Assembly (NCBI GenBank): GCA_036824465.1
Contig: DAITAC010000039.1
Coordinates: forward strand, 1-35,883
DNA from: JAKOQB01 sp036824465
GTDB lineage: Bacteria; Pseudomonadota; Gammaproteobacteria; Burkholderiales; Burkholderiaceae_F
DNA length: 35,883 bases
Direction: 5' to 3'
A program made the translations under genes and the position numbers. Positions within the stretch are counted from its first letter, which is position 1. Each line of letters starts with the position of its first letter. The notes below the pieces were generated by a model. It was not told the origin of the DNA. It searched no databases and saw nothing but the letters and a program-made list of their open reading frames with translations. Shown in pieces: positions 1 through 7,194 of this stretch.

Positions 1-49
1 GGCGCCAGCAGATGGGCGAAGAGATGCGTCACAGGCGCGCAGTGTGCAT

Positions 50-302
50 TAGCCCGGATGTTTCACCAGGTCGCCCCCGTATGCGTGAATTCGTTCTCGA
101 TGAACCACCACTTTCGGGGCGCGAGCTGTGAATCCAATTTGGGTCGCCGGGGCGACGCGGGTTTGCGCGGCGCCTGCGGGCGCGGGCTTGGCCTCAAGTG
201 CTCGCGAATGCCAATGGGCATTCGTCTGCGCCCCTCTCGGCCAATCCGCATCCCGCATGCATCCGCGCAATTCCCGCGTCCCTGGTGAAGCATCCGGGTT
301 AG
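50..302. repeat. MITE-like repeat, copy 1
   Basis: About 253 bp, bounded by imperfect terminal inverted repeats. The left end, reading from TAGCCCGGATG, and the reverse complement of the right end match at about 18 of 20 positions (AxCCCGGATGxTTCACCAGG). A second copy in the same orientation lies at 28806-29056. The two copies are closely similar from about 128 to the right end but diverge between the left terminus and about 128. No transposase-sized gene is inside. No target-site duplication is obvious. It accounts for most of the gene-free stretch 1-337. The class (MITE or other non-autonomous repeat) is inferred from structure only. Confidence 0.7.
205..224. other. Conserved hairpin inside repeat copy 1
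   Basis: A perfect 8-bp stem CGAATGCC/GGCATTCG encloses a 4-base loop AATG. The same stem with a completely different loop (TCCG) is found in copy 2 at 28959-28978. This suggests the structure rather than the loop sequence is maintained. Confidence 0.6.
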
Positions 303-337
303 CGGTGCTGGATCAGTGTGCCGCGCGCAACTCGTGC

Positions 338-1687
338 TTAAGCCTTGTTGCGGTCTGGGCGCGGCGGAAAGTCGATCAGGTGCCGCAGCCGGCGAACGAG
401 CGTGGCATCGAGCGCGGGCTTGCTGTTGCTCGCCAGGATCACCAGACCGCCGTACGCTTCAATCTGCTGCAGAAGGTAGCTGGTGACCTGATCGGCGTAG
501 CGGTCAGCCGCATCTTTGGCATCTGACCGTTTGCCAAGCAAAGCATCGGCCTCATCGAACAGCAGCACGGCGCCGGTCTCGCGTGCCTTTGCAAATGCGC
601 GGTCGAGGATCGTTTCCGTTTCGCCGATATGCTTCGACACGACCGCTGAAAGGTCGATGCGATACAGAACGCGAGCAAGCCGGGTGGCCAGCATCTGCGC
701 AGCGAGCGTCTTGTCGGCACCCTCCGGTCCGTGAAAGAGTGCGCACACGCCGCCTGGCCTTGACCGCGTGTCAGCCTCAACGCGATTGACCGCCTCCAGG
801 ACCTCTGCGGATAACGTGGGCAACTGGACCAGCGGCAGCGTCGCTGCCGGCGGCTCACCCAGTTGCGCGTTCTGCTCGACCGCACTGCTGGACACGCCGC
901 TGGCCGAAAGCCATTGGTCGACGGTGGCAGTCAGATCAGCGTCCGGCAGCCGCGGTGCTGCGCCGGCAGCGGCGAATCCCGGCGCGCCCTGCAAATCAGC
1001 TGCATGCGCGGCCAGCCACGTCATGATGTGCATGCCCGTCTTCGCCAGCGTGCGTGAGCGCGCGATGTCGACCGGCCCGCCCAGGTGCTGGCGGTTGATG
1101 CGGTCGATCACCTCCCACATATTGCTGACGCCCAGCGCCTTTGAGACTTCGGGGGCCTGCAGCAGTTGTAGAAGTTGCTCGATGGTCCGGTGCAATTGCC
1201 TGGCCGCAACATATGTGCTGTCGCCGCCGTGCAGCGACAGGTTGGCTGCAAGCGCGACGGCTGCGCGGCGCACATTGGGCTGCGCGAGCAGGGCGGGCCG
1301 TCCTGATCCTGATGTGCCCTGTTGACGCGCGAATTCAGCGACGCTTGATACAAAGCGCAGCCACAGCTCATTGAAGTCCCGGTTGATTTCGCCCTCGGCC
1401 GAACGTCTGTCCGTTGCGCCAAACGTGCGCGCATACAGGTGTCGGCGCTCGTCCGTGGAGAGCTGATCGGGATTGAATGCGTAGTCCGTCAAGATGGCGG
1501 CGGCCGGGCTGCGGCCCACAGGCAATTGCCCGCGCGTGGAAAGCTCGACCAACCGATCGGCGACATCGAACAGGCGCAGCTCCTCGAACTTCCAGGCGAA
1601 GTAGATGGTGCCGACCGCGCTGATGTTGCCCGGCACGAAGTCCTGCTCAGTGTCCCAGTGACCGGCTTGGTCAAGGTCAGGCAGCAT
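338..1687 (-). CDS. AAA-family ATPase with degenerate P-loop and missing lid
   Basis: 449 aa. Residues 1-290 form a domain I do not recognise. It is mostly helical in appearance and carries an Ala-rich linker around 235-250. Residues 310-449 are an AAA core: a Walker A position reading GPEGADKT (320-327), Walker B LLFDEAD (375-381), sensor-1 Asn421 and an arginine-finger pair R433-R434. Two things are odd. The Walker A lacks the usual Gly before the catalytic Lys (Asp325 instead). The protein also stops at LIDFPPRPDRNKA, just where AAA proteins begin their C-terminal helical lid. The stop lies about 36 bp from repeat copy 1, so truncation by rearrangement is plausible. Similar AAA cores occur in phage-tail-like gene clusters, but no such cluster is visible here. 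The ATPase fold is sure; activity and role are not. Confidence 0.75.
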   Translation of the reverse strand: MLPDLDQAGHWDTEQDFVPGNISAVGTIYFAWKFEELRLFDVADRLVELSTRGQLPVGRSPAAAILTDYAFNPDQLSTDERRHLYARTFGATDRRSAEGEINRDFNELWLRFVSSVAEFARQQGTSGSGRPALLAQPNVRRAAVALAANLSLHGGDSTYVAARQLHRTIEQLLQLLQAPEVSKALGVSNMWEVIDRINRQHLGGPVDIARSRTLAKTGMHIMTWLAAHAADLQGAPGFAAAGAAPRLPDADLTATVDQWLSASGVSSSAVEQNAQLGEPPAATLPLVQLPTLSAEVLEAVNRVEADTRSRPGGVCALFHGPEGADKTLAAQMLATRLARVLYRIDLSAVVSKHIGETETILDRAFAKARETGAVLLFDEADALLGKRSDAKDAADRYADQVTSYLLQQIEAYGGLVILASNSKPALDATLVRRLRHLIDFPPRPDRNKA

Positions 1688-2045
1688 GGTTTCCTCTCGA
1701 TGCGCGCGACTGCGAGTACTTGCGTGCTCTGCAAAAGGACCACGTTACTCCCGTCTGCTGTCCCGGTCGCGGCATGCATCATGTCCGGCGGGCGCGAGGA
1801 AGCGCAATCGGTTGCTGTGCACAAAACGGTGAGCAGAATTGCTCAGCGAATTGAGTGAATTGTCCATGGGCAATCAACGCTCCAGGCTAAAAGCCTGTTC
1901 GCGCCTTGCCGCGCCAGGTTGGCAAGACGACGCTGGCCCGTCACCTCGAGCTTCTGGGTGCCGCCGGGGAGTGCGAGATCTGCAACGGGCGTACTGGTTA
2001 CAGTGAACGTGCTGCGGCGACCTGGATGCCGCAGTCGCCGACCCT
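1688..2045. other. Gene-poor spacer between divergent genes
   Basis: About 360 bp between the AAA gene (minus) and the GIY-YIG-like gene (plus). The first 170 bp presumably hold the AAA gene promoter, but I see no clear boxes. The second half contains the short open frame described at 1906-2049. Confidence 0.5.
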
Positions 2046-2049
2046 GTGA
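1906..2049 (+). pseudogene. Possible remnant carrying a PRQVGKTTLARHL P-loop
   Basis: A short frame opens after a TAA at 1888-1890 and ends with TGA at 2047-2049. It contains PRQVGKTTLARHLELLG, which resembles the nucleotide-binding loop of DUF4143-type AAA proteins (GPRQVGKTTL). It then reads into unrelated sequence containing CEICNG. The only upstream start is a TTG, and there is no evident ribosome site. Its stop overlaps the GTG of the next gene in a GTGA. It could be a gene fragment or chance. Confidence 0.22.
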
Positions 2050-2384
2050 CCAAAGCAACTTCGCCTCGCCTCGCGCACAACGTCTACGTCATCGAGCTCG
2101 ATCCGAGGGTGCTGCGCGATCGAAGGTTCCGCGCGCGCAATCCCAATTACATCGATGGCAAGCCATGCGTGTATGTCGGCATGACGGGACTGCCCGTCGC
2201 GGAGCGCTTTGCCAATCACCGCGATGGGTACAAGAGCAACCGCTATGCGCAAAGGTATGGCGTGCGCCTGCTGCCGGAGCTGTACGAGGTATTCAACCCG
2301 ATGCCGTACGAAGCCGCGCGGCAGATGGAGCAGGACCTCGCCGACGAATTACAGGAGAAGGGCTACGCGGTGTGGCAGGGCTGA
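2046..2384 (+). CDS. GIY-YIG-like small protein
   Basis: 112 aa with a GTG start that overlaps the preceding frame in GTGA. The N-terminal strand HNVYVIEL stands where GIY usually is. It is followed after a long insert by CVYVGMTG (YIG position) and then RFANH. A later acidic stretch MEQDLADEL could supply the catalytic Glu. The spacing between the two signature strands (about 25 residues) is longer than in typical GIY-YIG nucleases, so this is a divergent member. GIY-YIG folds cut DNA in repair, mobile introns and restriction systems. No partner methylase or intron is visible, so the role here is unknown. It is convergent with the downstream TctC gene. Confidence 0.62.
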   Translation: MTKATSPRLAHNVYVIELDPRVLRDRRFRARNPNYIDGKPCVYVGMTGLPVAERFANHRDGYKSNRYAQRYGVRLLPELYEVFNPMPYEAARQMEQDLADELQEKGYAVWQG

Positions 2385-2397
2385 GCTGCCCTGCCGT

Positions 2398-2412
2398 TTC
2401 TGCGACGCAGAA
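2398..2412. terminator. Small hairpin between convergent genes
   Basis: A 6-bp perfect stem TTCTGC/GCAGAA with loop GAC lies between the stops of the GIY-YIG-like gene and the TctC gene. There is no T-tract on either side, so bidirectional terminator function is only a suggestion. Confidence 0.3.
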
Positions 2413-2427
2413 GCGTGCGCGCCGGGA

Positions 2428-3420
2428 TCAATCCGCGTAGGCGCCGGCCTGCTTGATGATCGGGCTCCACTTGTCGATCTCTGCTTTCAGGTGCACGGTA
2501 TGTGCGGCGGCGCTATTGCGATCGGTGCTGTAGATGCGTGCGCCGAGATCGCTCATCCGCTTGATGAAGTCGCCTTCCTTGACGCTTGCCTGCAGCGCGG
2601 CGGTGAGCTTGTCGACCACGGCCTTCGGCGTTGCCTTGGGCGCATAGATTCCGTACCAGACGCCGACTTCAAAGTTCTTCAGTCCGAGCTCCTGCAGCGT
2701 CGGCACATTGGGCAGCGTCGGCAGGCGGGCGGCACTCGTCACCGCGTACACCTTGACGCCCTTTGCCGCGTCCGCCTGGTTGGCCTGGATCTGTCCGGTG
2801 GTGTTGGTGAGCTGATCACAACTGAGATCGACCTGCTTGGCGAGCAGCGCGTTCATCGTGTCGGCCGTTCCCTTGAACGGCACTGACGTCAGGTTGGTCT
2901 CGATCGCGCTCATGAACAGCAGCCCGCACAGGTGCGAGGCGGAGCCGAGGCCGGCGTTCGCAAAGTTGATCTTGTCCTTGTTCTGGCGGATGTTCTTCAA
3001 CAACTCGGCGAAGTTCGCGGCGGGGAAATCCGCGCGGGTGACAAGCGTCATCGGTACGTCGACCACCAGGCCGACCATTTCGAAATCCGTCTGCGGGTTG
3101 AACGTCAGCTTGCGATACAGCGCAGGCGCGATCGCCATGCCGATGTGATGCAGCAGCAACGTGTGGCCATCATTGGTCGCGTTCTTCACGCGCGTCGCGC
3201 CAACGGTGCCACCGGCGCCGGCGACGTTCTCAATGACGAACGGCTGGCCGAGCTGCTTGGTCATCGCCTGCCCGAGTGAGCGCGCGACCGTGTCGGTCGG
3301 GCCGCCAGCGGTGAAAGGCACGACCATCGTCACCGGCCTGGTCGGATATTGCTGCGCGTTCGCGGCGCCGAACACGATCGACACGACGAGGCCAAAAACG
3401 ATGCGAGTCCAGCAGTTCAT
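2428..3420 (-). CDS. Tripartite tricarboxylate transporter substrate-binding protein (Bug/TctC family)
   Basis: 330 aa with a signal peptide (MNCWTRIVFGLVVSIVFGAANA). The mature protein begins QQYPTRPVTMVVPFTAGGPTDTVAR, the family hallmark, and continues with FVIENVAGAGGTVGA. These are periplasmic binders of carboxylates or similar small anions. The start at 3420 is preferred over a longer frame to 3582 because AGGAG lies about 8 bases upstream and the signal peptide begins there. No TctA/TctB membrane genes are near, as is usual for the many orphan Bug proteins of Burkholderiales. The ligand is not predictable from sequence. Confidence 0.93.
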   Translation of the reverse strand: MNCWTRIVFGLVVSIVFGAANAQQYPTRPVTMVVPFTAGGPTDTVARSLGQAMTKQLGQPFVIENVAGAGGTVGATRVKNATNDGHTLLLHHIGMAIAPALYRKLTFNPQTDFEMVGLVVDVPMTLVTRADFPAANFAELLKNIRQNKDKINFANAGLGSASHLCGLLFMSAIETNLTSVPFKGTADTMNALLAKQVDLSCDQLTNTTGQIQANQADAAKGVKVYAVTSAARLPTLPNVPTLQELGLKNFEVGVWYGIYAPKATPKAVVDKLTAALQASVKEGDFIKRMSDLGARIYSTDRNSAAAHTVHLKAEIDKWSPIIKQAGAYAD

Positions 3421-3711
3421 GGCATGTCTCCTTGCTGTGTGACCGAAGCTTGCTTGTGCACCGATTCTACGCAGCCAGTCACGGACACGCGCTCGCCGTG
3501 AAGGGATCGGCCGTGGTGGTCCTGCATAGCGCATGCACGGGTGTTGAAGCGCTTGTTGCTCATGGCGTGGAATGAATTGCACGGGCGTCCTGTTCTTGCC
3601 GTTACGTGCGGCGATTGAACCGGCCCGACTGCCCGCGCGTCACGCGGCGCGAACGTGGCTCGATTGCGCACGCGCCCGATTATTCAAAGCGCCGGATCTC
3701 TGGAGGTCAGG

Positions 3712-4212
3712 ATGAAGCATCACGTTGCGCGCATCGCGTTCGCCATCGCCGCTGCCGGCGGTGTCGGCAGCGCACTGGCAGTCGATACGATCGTTCAGTT
3801 CAACCGTGGCATCGGTGTTGATCCGGTCGCGGGCATCAACGCAGCCACCGGTGCGCCCATCGTCAATACCGTGCTGGGAGTGGCGCCCGGCGGTCGACCC
3901 TGGGTGATCCGCAAGCTGATTGCGAATTTCTATACGGACGGCACCATCAACGCGCGTGGTGCGGGCCTGCTGTTGTCCGCCGGCGACTCGATTGGAACGC
4001 GCGGCGCGGTGGCCCAGGTGAAGGCCACGCTGTTCTGCAGCGGCGTGGGCCACGACTCGTTGCCGGCCGATCTGGATACGCGGGGCAATTTCACGATTCG
4101 CGGGCAGATGGTTTCGGCGCCTCCCAATCCCTGCACCGCACCGGTTCTTCTCATCCGCAGCGTGGGCGGCAGCTGGTTCGCGGCGGGCATCGTGGGCAGC
4201 GACGACGACTGA
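3712..4212 (+). CDS. Small secreted protein of unknown function
   Basis: 166 aa. The start at 3712 is supported by GGAGG 6 bases upstream and by an N-terminal signal peptide (MKHHVARIAFAIAAAGGVGSALA). The mature part is about 143 aa, Gly/Ala-rich and apparently beta-rich, with two Cys (in TLFCSG and PNPCTAP) that could form a disulphide. It ends in an acidic DDD tail. I recognise no named family. It is divergent from the TctC gene across 291 bp in which I see no further element. Confidence 0.75.
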   Translation: MKHHVARIAFAIAAAGGVGSALAVDTIVQFNRGIGVDPVAGINAATGAPIVNTVLGVAPGGRPWVIRKLIANFYTDGTINARGAGLLLSAGDSIGTRGAVAQVKATLFCSGVGHDSLPADLDTRGNFTIRGQMVSAPPNPCTAPVLLIRSVGGSWFAAGIVGSDDD

Positions 4213-4244
4213 CGATCTGCACAACATGCAGCCGCCGTCGTCGT

Positions 4245-5104
4245 CGGCTGCGACATCTGTACAAGTTCATCCACAACCGGTCGGTGCGGCTGTTTAACCA
4301 GGGCTACACGCCGCGTGAGATTGCAGAGCAGTTGAAGCTTCCTCGCAGCCTGGAGACGGAATGGTCTGCGCGCAGCGACTACGGCACGCTGTCGCACAAC
4401 GCGAAGGCGATTTACCAGAAGTATCTCGGCTGGTACGACGCCAATCCGGCCAATCTCAATCCGCTGCCACCGGCGCAATCGGCGCGACGCTACGTGAAGA
4501 ACATGGGCGGTGCGAAGGCCGTCTTGGCTCGCGCGGCGGAGGACTTCAAGAAGGGCGACTACCGCTGGGCGGCGGAAGTGATGAACCAGGTCGTGTTCGC
4601 CGAACCGGACAACTCGGCTGGCAGAGCGAGGTTGGCACCTGGCGCAATGCGTATCTGACCGCGGCGCTGGAATTGCGCAGCGGCAAGCCAAAGACGGCGG
4701 GTGCGGCCACGGCGAGCCCGGACGTGATCCGCGCAATCCCGCTGGGGCTCTTCTTCGATCACCTCGGCGTAAGTCTCGGTGCCGAGATGGCCGAAGGCAA
4801 GGGCATGGTGGTGAACTGGGCGGTCCCGGACGTTAGCCAACGCGTATGAGTGAACCTGGAGAACTCGGCGATCACCTGCACCTTCGACAAGCAGTCACCG
4901 AATGCCGATGCGACGATCACGCTTACTCACAGCACGCTCGATGCGATCACGCTGCGGCAGAAGACCTTCCCGCAGGTCGTGAACGAGGGCGACGTGAAGA
5001 TCCGGGGTGACGGCGCACGGCTGCAGAGGTTGCTCGGCATGCTGGAAGATTTCAACCCGAATCCCGACGTCGCGACGCCGAATCCGACGCGGCAGGCAAA
5101 GTGA
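4245..5104 (+). pseudogene. Alkyl/aryl sulfatase (SDS hydrolase, SdsA1/YjcS type), decayed remnant
   Basis: Three consecutive frames together read as the C-terminal half of a metallo-beta-lactamase-fold alkyl sulfatase. The dimerisation domain runs from LRHLYKFIHNRSVRLFNQGYTP through YQKYLGWYDANPANLNPLPP to AEVMNQVVFAEPDN. The SCP2-like C-terminal domain follows. Lesions: the N-terminal catalytic half with the zinc ligands is absent. A deletion plus frame change occurs around 4610-4625, where PDN meets QLGWQSEVGTWRNAYL and about a dozen family residues are lost. An in-frame TGA lies at 4847-4849, after which VNLENSAITCTF continues in the same frame to 5104. No intact start is recognisable. 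It cannot be functional as a sulfatase. Confidence 0.85.
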
Positions 5105-5257
5105 GCGTGGATCAGGGGTGCGCCGCAAATTTCGACCTGTTAACCTTGAACGCAAGAATGCTGACCCATCGCATGACGTGGGTCCTGATGCTGAGAATAA
5201 TGAAACCTGTCCGGCGCAACGTCGCGTCGGGGTTACCTATTTCGCGAAGGAGGAAGA

Positions 5258-5626
5258 ATGGCCACGCGTCGCACCACGATGAGAAGTCGCACGGGCACGA
5301 AGCTGTACGCGGTTCGTGACAGCAGCGGCAAGTTCAAGGACATCCAGAGTTACCAGCGCGCCCATTCGGCAGATATGCGTCAGACATCGCAAGCGGAGAC
5401 CGAGGCCAAACGCGGCCCGTTCGAAAAGAAGGTCAGGAAGGCCGCCAAGACGGTCGGTAGCTCGGTCAAAGGCGCGGTCGCCGCGGTGAAGCGCGCCGCG
5501 AAGCGAGTCGCGAAGCGGGTATCGACGGCAACGTCGACCCCGACGAGCACGAAGAAAGCCGTGAAGAAGGTCGTCAAGAAGGCCGTCAAGAAGGCGAGCG
5601 GCAAGCAGGCAGCGAAGAAGTCCTGA
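5258..5626 (+). CDS. Histone H1-like Lys/Ala-rich DNA-binding protein
   Basis: 122 aa, start fixed by GGAGG 6 bases upstream. Residues 1-50 (RTGTKLYAVRDSSGKFKDIQSYQRAHSADMR) are a compact segment I associate with a bacterial family of basic nucleoid proteins. Residues 55-122 are a low-complexity tail with repeated KK, AAK, KKAVKKVVKK and KAAKK units, like the C-terminal tail of eukaryotic histone H1 and bacterial Hc1-type proteins. The expected role is non-specific DNA compaction. Neighbours give no functional hint. Confidence 0.75.
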   Translation: MATRRTTMRSRTGTKLYAVRDSSGKFKDIQSYQRAHSADMRQTSQAETEAKRGPFEKKVRKAAKTVGSSVKGAVAAVKRAAKRVAKRVSTATSTPTSTKKAVKKVVKKAVKKASGKQAAKKS

Positions 5627-5643
5627 CGTCGTGGCGTGCAGCA

Positions 5644-5657
5644 GTGGTCCGCACCAC
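5644..5657. terminator. Hairpin downstream of the H1-like gene
   Basis: A perfect 5-bp stem GTGGT/ACCAC with loop CCGC lies 18 bases past the stop. There is no U-tract, so this is a weak terminator candidate. Confidence 0.3.
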
Positions 5658-5774
5658 GCGCGCGACACTGCAACCCACGGCCTGGATCGACCGAAGCCGC
5701 TGTGATTGCGCAGCGCTGCAGGCGGTGCTCGCGGTGCGGCGCACTCCCGCAGCCCATGCCTCCTACGAGTCTTT

Positions 5775-6090
5775 GTTGCGACTGGTAACAACACGCCGCT
5801 CGGAAATCGGTCACATTGAGCCCTCTGCAGGGGCACCGACGGAATCCGTGATGGGTGCGCTGTTTTACAAGGAGGCTCTTATGTCGAAGCGTCTGTCGGC
5901 TGTCATCGCGTTCGCTGCCGCCGTGGTCGGGCTGTCAGGATGTGTCGTGGTGCCGGCGTATCCAGGTGGATATGGCGGTGGCTACCGACACGGCTACGGG
6001 TATGGGCGTGGGGGACCTCCTCCGGCGGTCATCGTTGCGCCGTTGCCATATCTCAACTACGGCGGCGATCGCCCTCCGCGTCGCTGGTAG
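5775..6090 (+). repeat. Duplicated unit A: leader plus lipoprotein gene
   Basis: About 105 bp of 5' sequence and the 69-codon gene at 5881 are similar to 6848-7170. Shared blocks include GTTGCG-CTGGTAACAACACGC, ACCGAC-GAATCCGTG and the ACAAGGAG ribosome site. Retention of the leader implies that promoter or 5'-UTR signals were copied together with the gene. Confidence 0.75.
5881..6090 (+). CDS. Small Gly/Tyr-rich lipoprotein, paralogue A
   Basis: 69 aa. The lipoprotein signal peptide ends in a LSGC lipobox, giving a lipidated Cys at about residue 21 followed by VVVPAYPGG. The remainder is Gly/Tyr/Arg/Pro-rich (GGYGGGYRHGYGYGRGGPPP) and ends RPPRRW. A strong ribosome site (AAGGAGG) lies 6 bases before ATG. 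It is probably an outer-membrane-anchored small envelope protein; function unknown. The C-terminal GDRPPxRW is conserved in the paralogue at 6952, so that end may matter. Confidence 0.75.
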   Translation: MSKRLSAVIAFAAAVVGLSGCVVVPAYPGGYGGGYRHGYGYGRGGPPPAVIVAPLPYLNYGGDRPPRRW

Positions 6091-6296
6091 CCGCAGCGCG
6101 GGCGCGGATCTGATCCGCGCGATGCGGCCCAACCTGTGCTTCGGCGCCTCGGCGCGCGCCTCGAAGCAGCCAAGGTCGAGGGATGTGATGGATATCGCCA
6201 TCGCGGACGCGGCGGTCTCTCTCGCGACGCGCCGCGCGCTATGCAGTGACGCGGAAACCACCGATCGCGGCTGAACGTCGGTGTTATCGTCGCTGC

Positions 6297-6773
6297 ATGG
6301 TCGCCTCGTCGAAATCCGATTTCCGTGCCTTGCTGGACGCGCAGACGATCGCTGCATTGGGCACACTGCATCGCGGGGAGCCCTACGTGTCCATGGTCCC
6401 GTTTGCATTAGACGAAGACGGACCGTATTTCCTGATCCACGTGAGTGCGCTCGCACCGCACACGAAGGACATGCTCGAGAGTCCGCGCGTCAGCATGCTG
6501 ATCCTTGCGCCGGATTCGAGCGCCGCGTCGCCACAGGCGCGGGCGCGCGCGACCGTGCAGGGAGATGCCGAGCCGCTGGCGCACGATTCTCCGCAGTACG
6601 TGCACGCAAAGATGACGTATCTCGCGCGCTTTCCGCAGGCGGTCGATATCTTCGATTTGCCGGATTTCTCCATCTTTCGCATCCGCCCGATTTCGGTGCG
6701 CTTGATCGGCGGCTTCGCGCAGGCGTCGAGCCTGGTCGGCGATGCGTTGACTCTGGCACTACGCGGCGCGTAG
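6297..6773 (+). CDS. HugZ/pyridoxamine-phosphate-oxidase-fold protein
   Basis: 158 aa. The order FRALLDAQTIAALGTL-HRGEPYVSMVPFALDEDG-PYFLIHVSALAPHTKDMLESPRVSMLI is the split-barrel flavin-binding core of the PNPOx-like/HugZ family. Members bind FMN, F420 or haem. HugZ-type members act in haem iron release. The protein is at the short end of the family and lacks the extra C-terminal domain of long HugZ proteins. No haem-uptake genes are nearby, so the substrate is open. An ATG at 6297 is preferred because the fold begins about 8 residues later, although no good ribosome site is visible. It lies between two duplicated lipoprotein genes. Confidence 0.85.
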   Translation: MVASSKSDFRALLDAQTIAALGTLHRGEPYVSMVPFALDEDGPYFLIHVSALAPHTKDMLESPRVSMLILAPDSSAASPQARARATVQGDAEPLAHDSPQYVHAKMTYLARFPQAVDIFDLPDFSIFRIRPISVRLIGGFAQASSLVGDALTLALRGA

Positions 6774-6847
6774 CGGTCGCATCCCCAAAGAATCGCCGAA
6801 CGGCGCCGTCGCGCAGACACATTTGCGCTTTCCGCCGGTGCGTTTCT

Positions 6848-7170
6848 GTTGCGTCTGGTAACAACACGCAGGTCGGCGATCAGTCAAAGCGAGCCGTTGG
6901 AGCCGTACCGACTGAATCCGTGGTTGGTGCTTTGTCTGACAAGGAGACTTCATGTCGAAGCGACTGTTGGCTGTTATCGCGCTTGCCACTGCAGTGGTTG
7001 GGGTGTCTGGATGTATCGTGGTTCCGGCGTACCCGGGTGGATACGGCTACCGACACGGCCGCGGGTATTCATACGACGAGTACGGGCGCGGGGGACCGCC
7101 GCCGGGAGTCAACGTTGCGCCGCAGCCCGGCTACCACGACCGCGGTGATCGCCCGCCGCACCGCTGGTAG
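6848..7170 (+). repeat. Duplicated unit B: leader plus lipoprotein gene
   Basis: Second copy of the unit at 5775-6090, in the same orientation, separated from it by the HugZ-like gene. The leader and signal-peptide codons are the best-conserved parts; the Gly/Tyr segment has changed in length. Confidence 0.75.
6952..7170 (+). CDS. Small Gly/Tyr-rich lipoprotein, paralogue B
   Basis: 72 aa. The lipobox VSGC is followed by IVVPAYPGGYGYRHGRGYSYDEYGRGGPPPG, and the protein ends GDRPPHRW. It is clearly paralogous to the gene at 5881: same start MSKRL, same signal-peptide pattern and same ending. A ribosome site AAGGAG is 6 bases before the ATG. Relative to paralogue A it has an acidic insert (YDEYG). 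Function unknown; envelope location inferred from the lipobox. Confidence 0.75.
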   Translation: MSKRLLAVIALATAVVGVSGCIVVPAYPGGYGYRHGRGYSYDEYGRGGPPPGVNVAPQPGYHDRGDRPPHRW

Positions 7171-7194
7171 GCGCTGCGCAGGCAGCGACCGTCT

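Noticed and set aside
128..526. Plus-strand open frame across the first repeat copy
   Set aside because: It runs antisense into the AAA gene. Related frames in the two repeat copies follow from DNA similarity and have no start signals.
1843..2058. Minus-strand frame containing TSTPVADLALPGGTQKLEVTG
   Set aside because: It looks faintly like a beta-rich repeat protein but lacks a ribosome site and overlaps the better-supported frame on the other strand.
5644..6090. Longer start for the first lipoprotein gene
   Set aside because: The lipobox signal peptide and AAGGAGG site place the start at 5881, as in the paralogue.
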